Positions 8,132 through 16,805 of a stretch of DNA of 64,000 nucleotides are shown here, one piece after another. The stretch comes from JBFLXR01 sp040757065. Its GTDB lineage: Bacteria; Pseudomonadota; Gammaproteobacteria; Burkholderiales; Gallionellaceae. The DNA lies in the NCBI GenBank assembly GCA_040757065.1, contig JBFLXR010000001.1, forward strand, positions 62,001-126,000, in the 5' to 3' direction. The position numbers and the translations under genes were made by a program. The notes under the pieces were generated by a model. The model was not told the DNA's origin, made no database searches, and saw only the letters and a program-made list of their open reading frames with translations. Position 1 is the stretch's first letter, and every line of letters starts with the position of its first letter.

Positions 8132-8607
8132 TGTTGTCCGAACAAACACAAGCCAGGATCGAGCGCGAGCTGAAGAAATATCCGGCGGATCAGAAGCAAT
8201 CCGCTGTGATGGCCGCATTGCGTTTCGTTCAAGACGAGAAGGGCTGGATTTCCAGCGACGATATGGCGGATGTTGCCGTCTACCTCGGTATGCCGCAAAT
8301 GGCGGTCTACGAAGTGGCGACTTTCTACCACATGTATAACCTGAAACCGATGGGGAAATACACGCTGACCGTGTGTACCAACCTGTCCTGCCAACTGACC
8401 GGTGCGAATGAAACGCTGGAGCATCTGGAGAAAAAACTTGGCATTGGTTTGGGCGAAGTGACGCCGGACGGCAAATTCGGTCTGCGCGAGGGCGAATGTA
8501 TGGGTGCTTGCGTTGCGGCTCCGGTGGTGACCGTCAACAACAAGAAGTTGTGCGCGCACATGACCCCGTCTGAAATCGACAATCTTTTGACGGAGCTGGA
8601 TAAATAA
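8131..8607 (+). CDS. nuoE: NADH-quinone oxidoreductase subunit E
   Basis: The 24-kDa thioredoxin-like subunit of the NADH module, holding [2Fe-2S] cluster N1a. Its four ligands are visible as CTNLSC (C-x4-C) and ECMGAC (C-x3-C) in the second half. The 158 residues are normal. It shares one base with nuoD at the front and one base with nuoF at the end (TAATG), so nuoD, nuoE and nuoF are tightly coupled. Confidence 0.97.
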   Translation: MLSEQTQARIERELKKYPADQKQSAVMAALRFVQDEKGWISSDDMADVAVYLGMPQMAVYEVATFYHMYNLKPMGKYTLTVCTNLSCQLTGANETLEHLEKKLGIGLGEVTPDGKFGLREGECMGACVAAPVVTVNNKKLCAHMTPSEIDNLLTELDK

Positions 8608-9872
8608 TGAACGCGCCGGTCATTTACAATACGATGCATTTCGACCAGCCCTGGACGCTGGAAAATTATCTGAAAGTCGGCGGTTACCAAGCATTGCGCA
8701 AGATACTGACCGAGCAAATTTCGCCCGACGCGGTTATTGCCGAGGTGAAGGCTTCCGGTCTGCGTGGCCGCGGCGGTGCGGGTTTCCCGACCGGTTTGAA
8801 GTGGAGTTTCATGCCCCGTCACTACGAAGGCGATAAATATATCGTCTGTAATTCGGACGAAGGCGAACCGGGTACCTGCAAAGACTGGGATATTCTGCGT
8901 TATAACCCGCACATGCTGATCGAAGGCATGGCGATCGCTGCTTATACCATTGGCGCCAAGACTGGCTACAATTATATTCACGGTGAGATTTTCGAAGCTT
9001 ACGAGCGCATGGAGGCAGCTTGCGAGGAGGCGCGCAAGGCTGGTTTCCTGGGTAAGAACGTGATGGGCTTCGATTTCGAATTCGATCTGCACAACCATTT
9101 GGGTTACGGCGCGTATGTGTGCGGCGAAGAAACTGCTCTGCTCGAATCCATCGAAGGTAAGAAGGGGCAGCCTCGCTTTAAACCGCCGTTCCCGGCCAGT
9201 TTTGGCCTGTATGGCAAGCCGACCACCATCAACAACACCGAAACGCTGGCCAGCATTCCCTGGATTATCAACAATGGCGGCAAAGCATTCGCCGACCTCG
9301 GTGTGCCGAACAGCGGCGGGATCAAGCTGTTCTCCGTTTCCGGTCACGTCAACAAGCCGGGCAACTTTGAAGTGCCGATGGGTACGCCTTTCAAAGATTT
9401 GCTGGAAATGGCGGGCGGCGTGCGCAACGGCAATAAATTGAAGGCGGTGATTCCGGGCGGTTCGTCCATGCCGGTGCTGCCGGCCGAGATCATCATGGAT
9501 GTCAACATGGACTACGATTCCCTGCAAAAGGCCGGGTCGTATCTCGGTTCCGGCGCGGTGATCGTGATGGACGAAACGACGTGTATGGTGCGTGCACTGG
9601 AACGTCTGTCGTACTTCTATCATGAAGAATCCTGCGGTCAGTGTACGCCCTGCCGCGAAGGCACCGGCTGGCTGTACCGCATTATCCACCGCATCGAGCA
9701 CGGGCAGGGCACGCCGGAAGATCTCGATTTGCTGTTGGAGCTGTGCGACAACATCGCCGGACGCACGATTTGTGCATTGGGCGACGCGGCGGCATGGCCG
9801 GTTCAGGGCATGCTCAAGCATTTCCGCAAGGAATTCGAATATCACATCGAGCACAAGCGCTGCTTGGTGTAA
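8607..9872 (+). CDS. nuoF: NADH-quinone oxidoreductase subunit F
   Basis: The catalytic subunit that binds NADH and FMN and starts electron transfer into complex I. The FMN/NADH glycine-rich loop GRGGAGFPTGLKW lies near residue 55, GEETALLESIEG follows in the middle, and the [4Fe-4S] ligands ESCGQCTPCREGTGW lie near residue 345. At 421 residues it is complete. It lies 21 nt ahead of nuoG. Confidence 0.98.
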   Translation: MNAPVIYNTMHFDQPWTLENYLKVGGYQALRKILTEQISPDAVIAEVKASGLRGRGGAGFPTGLKWSFMPRHYEGDKYIVCNSDEGEPGTCKDWDILRYNPHMLIEGMAIAAYTIGAKTGYNYIHGEIFEAYERMEAACEEARKAGFLGKNVMGFDFEFDLHNHLGYGAYVCGEETALLESIEGKKGQPRFKPPFPASFGLYGKPTTINNTETLASIPWIINNGGKAFADLGVPNSGGIKLFSVSGHVNKPGNFEVPMGTPFKDLLEMAGGVRNGNKLKAVIPGGSSMPVLPAEIIMDVNMDYDSLQKAGSYLGSGAVIVMDETTCMVRALERLSYFYHEESCGQCTPCREGTGWLYRIIHRIEHGQGTPEDLDLLLELCDNIAGRTICALGDAAAWPVQGMLKHFRKEFEYHIEHKRCLV

Positions 9873-9893
9873 GGCTGACGGTACGGGTGAGCA

Positions 9894-12227
9894 ATGATTA
9901 ATATCGAAATCGACGGCAAGCAGGTTCAGACGGAAAACGGTCGTACCGTGATGGACGCTGCGCATCAGGCCGGTGTGTATATTCCGCATTTCTGTTACCA
10001 CAAGAAACTGTCCATCGCTGCTAACTGCCGCATGTGTCTGGTACAGGTCGAAAAGGCGCCCAAGCCGTTGCCGGCCTGCGCGACGCCCGTGGCAGAAGGC
10101 ATGAAGGTGCTGACGCGCTCCGAGCAAGCCGTGAAGGCGCAAAAGGGGGTGATGGAGTTCCTGCTGATTAACCACCCGCTGGACTGTCCGATCTGCGATC
10201 AGGGCGGCGAGTGCATGCTGCAGGACATTTCCGTGGGTTACGGTGGCATGAAGTCCCGCTACCACGAATCCAAGCGCGTTGTGTCGCGCAAGGACATCGG
10301 CCCGCTGGTTTCTACCGAAGAAATGAGCCGCTGTATTAACTGTACCCGCTGTGTGCGCTTTGGGCAGGAAATCGCCGGCATCATGGAGCTGGGGCAGGCT
10401 TTCCGTGGCGAACACGCCGAAATTATAAGTTTCGTCGGCAAGTCGGTGGATTCCGAATTGTCCGGTAATATGATCGATCTGTGCCCGGTCGGTGCGCTGA
10501 CCAGCCGCCCGTTCCGCTACAAGGCGCGTTCGTGGGAGTTGTCCCGCCGCCGTTCGGTGAGTCCGCACGATGGTCTGGGTTCTAATCTTGCGGTCAACGT
10601 AAAGAACAACCGCGTAATGCGCGTGTTGCCGATCGAAAACGAAGACATCAACGAATGCTGGCTGTCCGACAAAGACCGTTTCAGCTATGAAGGGCTGAAT
10701 TCCGCTGAACGTCTGACCAAGCCGATGATTAAGCAGAACGGCGTATGGCAGGAAGTGGAATGGCAAGGCGCGCTGGAATATGTCGCCAATGCATTGCGTC
10801 AAGTGGCCAACGGTGCCGGAGCCGATCAGGTAGCCGCGCTGGCGACGCCGCATTCGACTTTTGAAGAACTGTACCTGCTGCAAAAGCTGGTGCGTGCACT
10901 GGGTAGCCACAACGTCGATTTTCGTCTGCGTCAGGCCGATTTCAGTGCCGACGGCAAGCAAGTTGGTGCGCCGTGGCTGGGTATGGCGGTAGCCGACCTG
11001 AATCGTGCGGACCGCCTGTTGGTGGTCGGCAGTTTCCTGCGTAAAGATCATCCGTTGTTGGCACAACGCATTCGTCAGGCGGTGAAGAAGGGGGGCGCGC
11101 AGCTCAATGTAATTCACTCTGCGGATGACGATCTGCTGACTACGCTCAGCAACCGTGCCGTCGTCGCGCCGGACGCTTTGAGCGATATGCTGGCGCAAGT
11201 ACTGAAGGCGCTGGCCGCGGAAAAGCAAGCAACGGTTGAAGGTCTGCAATCCGTCAGTGTTGGCTCCGAAGCCGCCGCGATTGCTAAGAGCCTGGCAAGC
11301 GGCGAACGGGTTGCCGTGCTGTTGGGCAATTTCGCGCAACAACATCCGCAAGCTGCGCAACTGCAAGCGATTGCACAACAGATCGCCGCATTGTGCGGGG
11401 CAAAATTCGGCTTCCTCGGTGAAGCGGCTAACAGCGTCGGCGGTTATCTGGCACATGCCGTACCGGACGGTTCCGGCATGAATGCACAGACAATGCTGGC
11501 TACTCCGCGTAAAGCGTATTTGCTGCTGAACGCCGAACCGGAGCTGGATTGTGCGAACCCGCAGCAAGCGGTGGCTGCGATGCAAGCAGCCGACTTGGTG
11601 GTGGCGATGACCGCCTACAAACACCATGCAACCGAGTATGCCGACGTGCTGCTGCCGATTGCGCCGTTTACCGAAACTTCCGGTACATTTATTAGTACAG
11701 AGGGCCGCGTACAAAGCTTTAAGGGTGCAGTGAAGCCTTTGGGCGAGGCGCGTCCGGGCTGGAAAGTTTTGCGCGTGCTGGGCAATCTCTTGAGTGCGCC
11801 GGGATTCGATTATGAAACCAGCGAGGCTGTGCGCGACGAAGCGCTGGCCGGTGTGGATGTTGCCGCTCAATTGAATAACCACCTGCAAGGCGTGTCGGTG
11901 CACCCCTCCGTGCCCGGCACAACCGGCCTGCAACGCGTGGCAGAGGTGCCGATTTATTCAGCAGATGCTGTGGTTCGTCGCGCTGAATCTTTGCAAAAAA
12001 CGCATGATGCTGCATCGCCGGTGGCGACGCTGCACAGTGCAGAACTGGCCAAGCTGGGCGTGCAACCGGGCGACCGTGTGAAGGTGACGCAAGGCGCGGC
12101 CAGCGTGACGCTGCCAGTTGCTGCGGATGATAAATTGCCGCAAGGCGTGGCGCGCGTCCCGGCAGGCCATCCCGCAACTGCCGCGTTAGGCGCGATGTTC
12201 GGAACGATTACTGTGGAGCGTGCATAA
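9894..12227 (+). CDS. nuoG: NADH-quinone oxidoreductase subunit G
   Basis: Largest peripheral subunit of complex I, relaying electrons through several iron-sulfur clusters. The N-terminal ferredoxin domain has the [2Fe-2S] cysteines (CYHKK, NCRMC), then the His/Cys site, CPICDQGGEC and the [4Fe-4S] motif CINCTRCVRF with DLCPVGALTS. A catalytically silent molybdopterin-like domain fills the rest. The 777 residues fall within the betaproteobacterial range. The last base of its stop is the first base of the nuoH ATG. Confidence 0.97.
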   Translation: MINIEIDGKQVQTENGRTVMDAAHQAGVYIPHFCYHKKLSIAANCRMCLVQVEKAPKPLPACATPVAEGMKVLTRSEQAVKAQKGVMEFLLINHPLDCPICDQGGECMLQDISVGYGGMKSRYHESKRVVSRKDIGPLVSTEEMSRCINCTRCVRFGQEIAGIMELGQAFRGEHAEIISFVGKSVDSELSGNMIDLCPVGALTSRPFRYKARSWELSRRRSVSPHDGLGSNLAVNVKNNRVMRVLPIENEDINECWLSDKDRFSYEGLNSAERLTKPMIKQNGVWQEVEWQGALEYVANALRQVANGAGADQVAALATPHSTFEELYLLQKLVRALGSHNVDFRLRQADFSADGKQVGAPWLGMAVADLNRADRLLVVGSFLRKDHPLLAQRIRQAVKKGGAQLNVIHSADDDLLTTLSNRAVVAPDALSDMLAQVLKALAAEKQATVEGLQSVSVGSEAAAIAKSLASGERVAVLLGNFAQQHPQAAQLQAIAQQIAALCGAKFGFLGEAANSVGGYLAHAVPDGSGMNAQTMLATPRKAYLLLNAEPELDCANPQQAVAAMQAADLVVAMTAYKHHATEYADVLLPIAPFTETSGTFISTEGRVQSFKGAVKPLGEARPGWKVLRVLGNLLSAPGFDYETSEAVRDEALAGVDVAAQLNNHLQGVSVHPSVPGTTGLQRVAEVPIYSADAVVRRAESLQKTHDAASPVATLHSAELAKLGVQPGDRVKVTQGAASVTLPVAADDKLPQGVARVPAGHPATAALGAMFGTITVERA

Positions 12228-13270
12228 TGGAATATTTGCAAAACATGCTCGGCGCAGCCTGGATTCCGGTCTGGACGCTGGTCAAGATCGTTGCCATCGT
12301 CGCGCCCCTGATGATTGGTGTGGCTTACCTGACGCTGGCCGAACGTAAAATTCTCGGCTGGATGCAAATTCGTATCGGCCCGAACCGCGTCGGTCCCTGG
12401 GGTTTGCTGCAACCGATGGCGGACGGTATCAAGCTGATGTTCAAGGAAATCGTGCTGCCGACCCGCTCCAGCAAGAAATTGCTGCTGTTGGCTCCGGTGC
12501 TGTCGATTATGCCTGCACTGGCCGCGTGGGCTGTGGTGCCGTTCGGCGATGCGCTGGTGCTTTCAAACGTCAATGCCGGTCTGCTGTACATTTTGGCGCT
12601 GACTTCGCTGGGGGTGTATGGCGTGATTATCGCGGGCTGGGCGTCCAACTCCAAGTATGCATTGTTGGGCACGATGCGTTCCGCTGCGCAGATCGTTTCG
12701 TATGAAATCGCGATGGGCTTTGCGTTGGTGTGCGTGTTGATGGCATCACAAAGCATGAACCTCGGCGATATCGTACACGGGCAAGATAGCAAGGCCGGTT
12801 TGTTTGGATGGTATCTGATTCCGTTGTTTCCGATGTTCTTGGTATACCTGATCGCGGGTGTGGCGGAAACCAACCGTGCGCCGTTCGATCTGGCGGAAGG
12901 CGAATCTGAAATCGTGGCCGGTTTCCATGTGGAATACTCCGGTATGGGTTTTGCGATCTTCTTCTTGGCTGAGTATGCCAATATGATTTTGATCGCGGCA
13001 TTGACCAGCATCATGTTCCTGGGCGGCTGGCTGAATCCTTTCCACGGGTGGCCGGTACTGGGCGCGATGACTGACTGGATCCCCGGTCTGGCTTGGTTGC
13101 TCGGCAAGATGTCCTTCATTTTGCTGCTGTTCCTGTGGTTCCGCGCAACATTCCCGCGCTATCGCTATGACCAGTTGATGCGTCTGGGCTGGAAGGTCTT
13201 TATTCCGGTAACTTTGGTTTGGGTCGTGGTTGTCGGCGTATGGATGCAAACCCCGCTGTGGTTCTGGTAA
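12227..13270 (+). CDS. nuoH: NADH-quinone oxidoreductase subunit H
   Basis: Membrane subunit that joins the two arms of complex I and forms the entry of the quinone tunnel. About eight hydrophobic helices are visible. The family signatures AERKILGWMQIRIGPNRVGP near the N-terminus and ETNRAPFDLAEGESEIVAGF in the middle are intact; the acidic residues of the second are part of the proton path. The 347 residues are normal. Confidence 0.98.
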   Translation: MEYLQNMLGAAWIPVWTLVKIVAIVAPLMIGVAYLTLAERKILGWMQIRIGPNRVGPWGLLQPMADGIKLMFKEIVLPTRSSKKLLLLAPVLSIMPALAAWAVVPFGDALVLSNVNAGLLYILALTSLGVYGVIIAGWASNSKYALLGTMRSAAQIVSYEIAMGFALVCVLMASQSMNLGDIVHGQDSKAGLFGWYLIPLFPMFLVYLIAGVAETNRAPFDLAEGESEIVAGFHVEYSGMGFAIFFLAEYANMILIAALTSIMFLGGWLNPFHGWPVLGAMTDWIPGLAWLLGKMSFILLLFLWFRATFPRYRYDQLMRLGWKVFIPVTLVWVVVVGVWMQTPLWFW

Positions 13271-13287
13271 GCGGGAGGGGATGAAAT

Positions 13288-13779
13288 ATGAATGCAATTA
13301 AGAAGTTCTTTAAGACCTTTTTGCTGCTTGAGCTGCTGAAGGGGATGGCGGTTACCGGACGGCATATGCTGTTCGAACGCAAGATTACCGTACATTTTCC
13401 GGAAGAAAAGACACCGTTGAGCCCGCGCTTCCGCGGTTTGCATGCTCAGCGCCGCTACGCCAACGGCGAAGAGCGCTGTATCGGCTGCAAATTGTGCGAG
13501 GCGGTGTGCCCGGCAATGGCAATCGGCATCGATGTGGCGGAACGCGAAGATGGCACCCGCCGCACGACTCGATACGACATCGATCTGACCAAGTGCATTT
13601 TCTGCGGTTTCTGCGAAGAATCCTGCCCGGTCGATGCCATCGTAGAGACTCGGATTTTCGAGTATCACGGCGAGAAGCGTGGCGATTTGTATTACACCAA
13701 GGATATGCTGCTGGCGGTGGGCGATAAATACGAGGCTCAGATCGCTAAAGACAAGGCGGCTGACGCCAAATACCGATAA
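13288..13779 (+). CDS. nuoI: NADH-quinone oxidoreductase subunit I
   Basis: Peripheral ferredoxin-like subunit carrying clusters N6a and N6b. Two complete [4Fe-4S] motifs are visible, CIGCKLCEAVCP and CIFCGFCEESCP, each C-x2-C-x2-C-x3-C followed by proline. The 163-residue length and the N-terminal amphipathic stretch KKFFKTFLLLELLKGM are normal for the family. Confidence 0.98.
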   Translation: MNAIKKFFKTFLLLELLKGMAVTGRHMLFERKITVHFPEEKTPLSPRFRGLHAQRRYANGEERCIGCKLCEAVCPAMAIGIDVAEREDGTRRTTRYDIDLTKCIFCGFCEESCPVDAIVETRIFEYHGEKRGDLYYTKDMLLAVGDKYEAQIAKDKAADAKYR

Positions 13780-13796
13780 GGGACGAGGGCAGAGCG

Positions 13797-14411
13797 ATGA
13801 GTTTCGTAACGATGGTTTTTTTCCTGTTCGCGGCGTTGACGGTATTTTCGGCATTGCGCGTGATCACTGTGCGTAATCCGGTACATGCGGCACTGTATTT
13901 GGTCATGGCATTCTGTAGTGCGGCCGGTATCTGGATGCTGCTGGAAGCAGAGTTCCTGTCGATTGCACTGGTGTTGGTGTATGTCGGTGCGGTGATGGTG
14001 CTGTTCCTGTTCGTGGTGATGATGCTGGACGTCGATCTGGCGCAACTGCGCGAGGGATTCTGGCGCTGGTTCCCGTTCGGTGCGGCGCTGGCGGCACTGA
14101 TGGTGTTCGAAATGGTGTGGGTGCTGGGCAGCCGCCTGACTGCAAGCAGCGGCGCGCCGGTGCAGCATGCCGCCGACTACAACAATACGAAGGAACTGGG
14201 ACGATTGATCTATACCGATTACGTCTATCCGTTCGAACTGGCGGCGGTCTTGCTTTTGGTGGCGATTGTGGCCGCGATTGCGCTGACCTTGCGTCGCCGC
14301 AAGGGTGTGAAGTCGCAAAACGTGGCGCATCAGGTGAGCGTCAAGGCGAGCGACCGTTTGCGTGTCGTTCAGGTTCCGGCGGAAACTAAGCCGGATGCGG
14401 TGGAACAATAA
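13797..14411 (+). CDS. nuoJ: NADH-quinone oxidoreductase subunit J
   Basis: Membrane subunit of the proton-pumping arm. Five hydrophobic helices are seen, with the conserved third-helix region IALVLVYVGAVMVLFLFVVM, whose pi-bulge couples quinone reduction to pumping in this family. A soluble basic C-terminal tail of about 35 residues follows the last helix. Length 204, normal for betaproteobacteria. Confidence 0.96.
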   Translation: MSFVTMVFFLFAALTVFSALRVITVRNPVHAALYLVMAFCSAAGIWMLLEAEFLSIALVLVYVGAVMVLFLFVVMMLDVDLAQLREGFWRWFPFGAALAALMVFEMVWVLGSRLTASSGAPVQHAADYNNTKELGRLIYTDYVYPFELAAVLLLVAIVAAIALTLRRRKGVKSQNVAHQVSVKASDRLRVVQVPAETKPDAVEQ

Positions 14412-14428
14412 GAGGGGAAGGGGAGGTT

Positions 14429-14740
14429 ATGTTGAATCTGAGTTTGTCGCATTTCCTGGTGCTGGGGGCGCTGTTGTTCGCCATCAGCGTCGTGGGTATC
14501 TTCCTGAACCGCAAAAACGTTATCGTGCTGCTGATGGCGATTGAGCTGATGCTGCTGGCAGTGAATACCAATTTTGTTGCATTTTCGCATTATCTGAACG
14601 ATACGGCCGGTCAGGTATTCGTGTTCTTCATTCTGACCGTGGCGGCTGCAGAAGCGGCGATCGGTCTGGCGATTCTGGTGGTTCTGTTCCGTAATCTGCG
14701 CACGATTAACGTGGACGATCTCGACAGCTTGAAGGGGTAA
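14429..14740 (+). CDS. nuoK: NADH-quinone oxidoreductase subunit K
   Basis: Small three-helix antiporter-like subunit (MrpC type) of the complex I membrane arm. Key glutamates are present in MAIELMLLAVN (helix 2) and AAAEAAIGLAI (helix 3). The 103 residues match the family. A strong ribosome site (AGGGGAAGGGGAGG) precedes the ATG, and nuoL follows after 8 nt. Confidence 0.97.
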   Translation: MLNLSLSHFLVLGALLFAISVVGIFLNRKNVIVLLMAIELMLLAVNTNFVAFSHYLNDTAGQVFVFFILTVAAAEAAIGLAILVVLFRNLRTINVDDLDSLKG

Positions 14741-14748
14741 GAGAGCAA

Positions 14749-16767
14749 ATGAGCATGCAAAATCTGTATCTGCTGGTTCCGCTGGCGCCGTTGACCGGGG
14801 CGATTGCCGCGGGCTTGTTCGGCAAAGTGCTGGGACGCGCGTGGTCTCATCGTATTACCATCCTGATGGTGGCGATTTCCCTCCTGGCTTCGATTGCAAT
14901 CTTCCGCGACGTGATGGCAGGCCATCAGTTCAACGGCCCGGTCTATACCTGGATGACTTCCGGCGATACCCGCTTCGAAGTCGGCTTCCTGATTGATCGT
15001 CTGACCGTCATGATGATGCTGGTGGTGACCTTCGTATCGTTGATGGTGCATATCTATACAATCGGCTATATGGAAGAAGATGCCGGTTATCAGCGCTTCT
15101 TCAGCTACATTTCGCTGTTCACCTTCTCCATGCTGATGCTGGTGATGTCGAACAACTTTATGCAGTTGTTCTTCGGCTGGGAGGCCGTGGGTTTGGTGTC
15201 CTATTTGCTGATCGGCTTCTGGTATACCCGCCCGACCGCGATTTATGCCAACTTGAAGGCATTCTTGGTAAACCGCGTGGGCGATTTCGGCTTCCTGCTC
15301 GGCATCGGGTTGGTGCTGATGTCGTTCGGCACGCTGGACTACGCAGCCGTGTTCGCTGCTGCTCCGGCGCATGCGAACGATGCTGCGCCGATTCCGGGTA
15401 TGCACGCTAACCTGATTACCGCGATGTGTATTCTGCTGTTCATCGGTGCGATGGGTAAATCGGCACAGTTTCCGCTGCACGTTTGGCTGCCGGATTCGAT
15501 GGAAGGCCCGACCCCGATTTCTGCGCTGATTCACGCCGCGACCATGGTGACCGCCGGTATCTTTATGGTGGCACGCATGTCGCCGCTGTATGAAATGTCG
15601 GAAACAGCTCTGTCCTTTGTGATGGTGATCGGTGCGATTACTGCATTGTTCATGGGCTTCCTCGGCATTATTCAGAACGACATCAAACGCGTGGTGGCCT
15701 ATTCCACGCTGTCGCAACTGGGTTATATGACCGTGGCGCTGGGCGCATCCGCTTACTCGGTTGCGGTGTTCCACCTGATGACGCACGCCTTCTTCAAGGC
15801 GCTGCTGTTCCTGGCAGCGGGTTCCGTGATTATCGGGATGCACCACGATCAGGATATGCGCAATATGGGCGGTCTGCGCAAATACATGCCGATTACTTGG
15901 ATTACTTCTTTGATCGGTTCGCTGGCGTTGATCGGTACGCCGTTCCTGTCCGGCTTCTACTCCAAGGATAGTATTATCGAGGCCGTCGGTCTGTCGCATT
16001 TGCCCGGCTCCGGTTTCGCCTACTTCGCGGTGGTGGCTGGCGTATTCGTGACGGCGTTCTATTCTTTCCGGATGTATTTCCTGGTATTCCATGGCGAAGA
16101 GCGTTTCGGTAAGGCGCATCACCACGATCACCATGGCGACCATGACGACGAGGAAGAGTCGCACGATCACCATCACGGCTTGGCTCCGGGTCAGAAGCCG
16201 CACGAAACTCCGTGGGTGGTAACGCTGCCGTTGGTGCTGCTGTCGATTCCTTCGATCGCAATCGGTTTCATCGCGATCGAGCCGATGCTGTTCGGCGGCT
16301 TCTTCCGCGATGCGATTTTCATTAGCGAACATCACGAAGCGCTACAAGAAATGCACGAAGAATTCCACGGTGCGGTGGGAATGGCGCTGCACGCGTTGAC
16401 TACGCTGCCGTTCTGGCTGGCATTGGGCGGCGTGGCGACGGCATGGTTCTTCTACATGAAGCGCCCGGACATTCCGGCGAAAATCAGCCAAACCTTCCAG
16501 CCGATCACGACCTTGCTGGAAAACAAGTACTACTTTGACCGCTTCAACGATTGGTTTTTCGCGGGCGGATCGCGTGGCGCCAGCCGCTTCCTGTGGCGCG
16601 TGGGCGACGTAACCCTGATCGATGGTCTGTTGGTAAATGGTACGGCAAATTTGGTGGGCAAACTCTCCGGTGTGCTGCGCCGTATGCAAACCGGCTACAT
16701 CTACCATTATGCGTTCTCGATGATCATCGGCGTGTTTGTGCTGCTGACCATCCGCGACTGGTTTTGA
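14749..16767 (+). CDS. nuoL: NADH-quinone oxidoreductase subunit L
   Basis: Largest antiporter-like proton-pumping subunit of complex I, at the far end of the membrane arm, with the long lateral helix in its C-terminal part. Motifs FFGWEAVGLVSYLLIGFW and FPLHVWLPDSMEGPTPISAL carry the pumping glutamate and lysine-path residues. The 672 residues are normal. A loop near residues 455-475 is strongly His/Asp/Glu-rich (HHHDHHGDHDDEEE), a feature I recall in other betaproteobacterial NuoL proteins and of unknown function. Confidence 0.97.
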   Translation: MSMQNLYLLVPLAPLTGAIAAGLFGKVLGRAWSHRITILMVAISLLASIAIFRDVMAGHQFNGPVYTWMTSGDTRFEVGFLIDRLTVMMMLVVTFVSLMVHIYTIGYMEEDAGYQRFFSYISLFTFSMLMLVMSNNFMQLFFGWEAVGLVSYLLIGFWYTRPTAIYANLKAFLVNRVGDFGFLLGIGLVLMSFGTLDYAAVFAAAPAHANDAAPIPGMHANLITAMCILLFIGAMGKSAQFPLHVWLPDSMEGPTPISALIHAATMVTAGIFMVARMSPLYEMSETALSFVMVIGAITALFMGFLGIIQNDIKRVVAYSTLSQLGYMTVALGASAYSVAVFHLMTHAFFKALLFLAAGSVIIGMHHDQDMRNMGGLRKYMPITWITSLIGSLALIGTPFLSGFYSKDSIIEAVGLSHLPGSGFAYFAVVAGVFVTAFYSFRMYFLVFHGEERFGKAHHHDHHGDHDDEEESHDHHHGLAPGQKPHETPWVVTLPLVLLSIPSIAIGFIAIEPMLFGGFFRDAIFISEHHEALQEMHEEFHGAVGMALHALTTLPFWLALGGVATAWFFYMKRPDIPAKISQTFQPITTLLENKYYFDRFNDWFFAGGSRGASRFLWRVGDVTLIDGLLVNGTANLVGKLSGVLRRMQTGYIYHYAFSMIIGVFVLLTIRDWF

Positions 16768-16805
16768 TTGATGCAGTGACCGCAAGAAACTGAGGAATTG
16801 ACAGC

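Noticed and set aside
8325..11933. A 1202-codon open frame on the minus strand opposite nuoE-nuoG
   Set aside because: It lies wholly antisense to three clearly conserved genes. Its protein is rich in His, Arg and Gln, as expected from reverse reading of GC-biased codons, and has no recognisable domain.
14611..16335. A 574-codon minus-strand frame opposite nuoL
   Set aside because: Antisense shadow: His/Gln/Arg-rich, without domain or ribosome site, while nuoL is intact.
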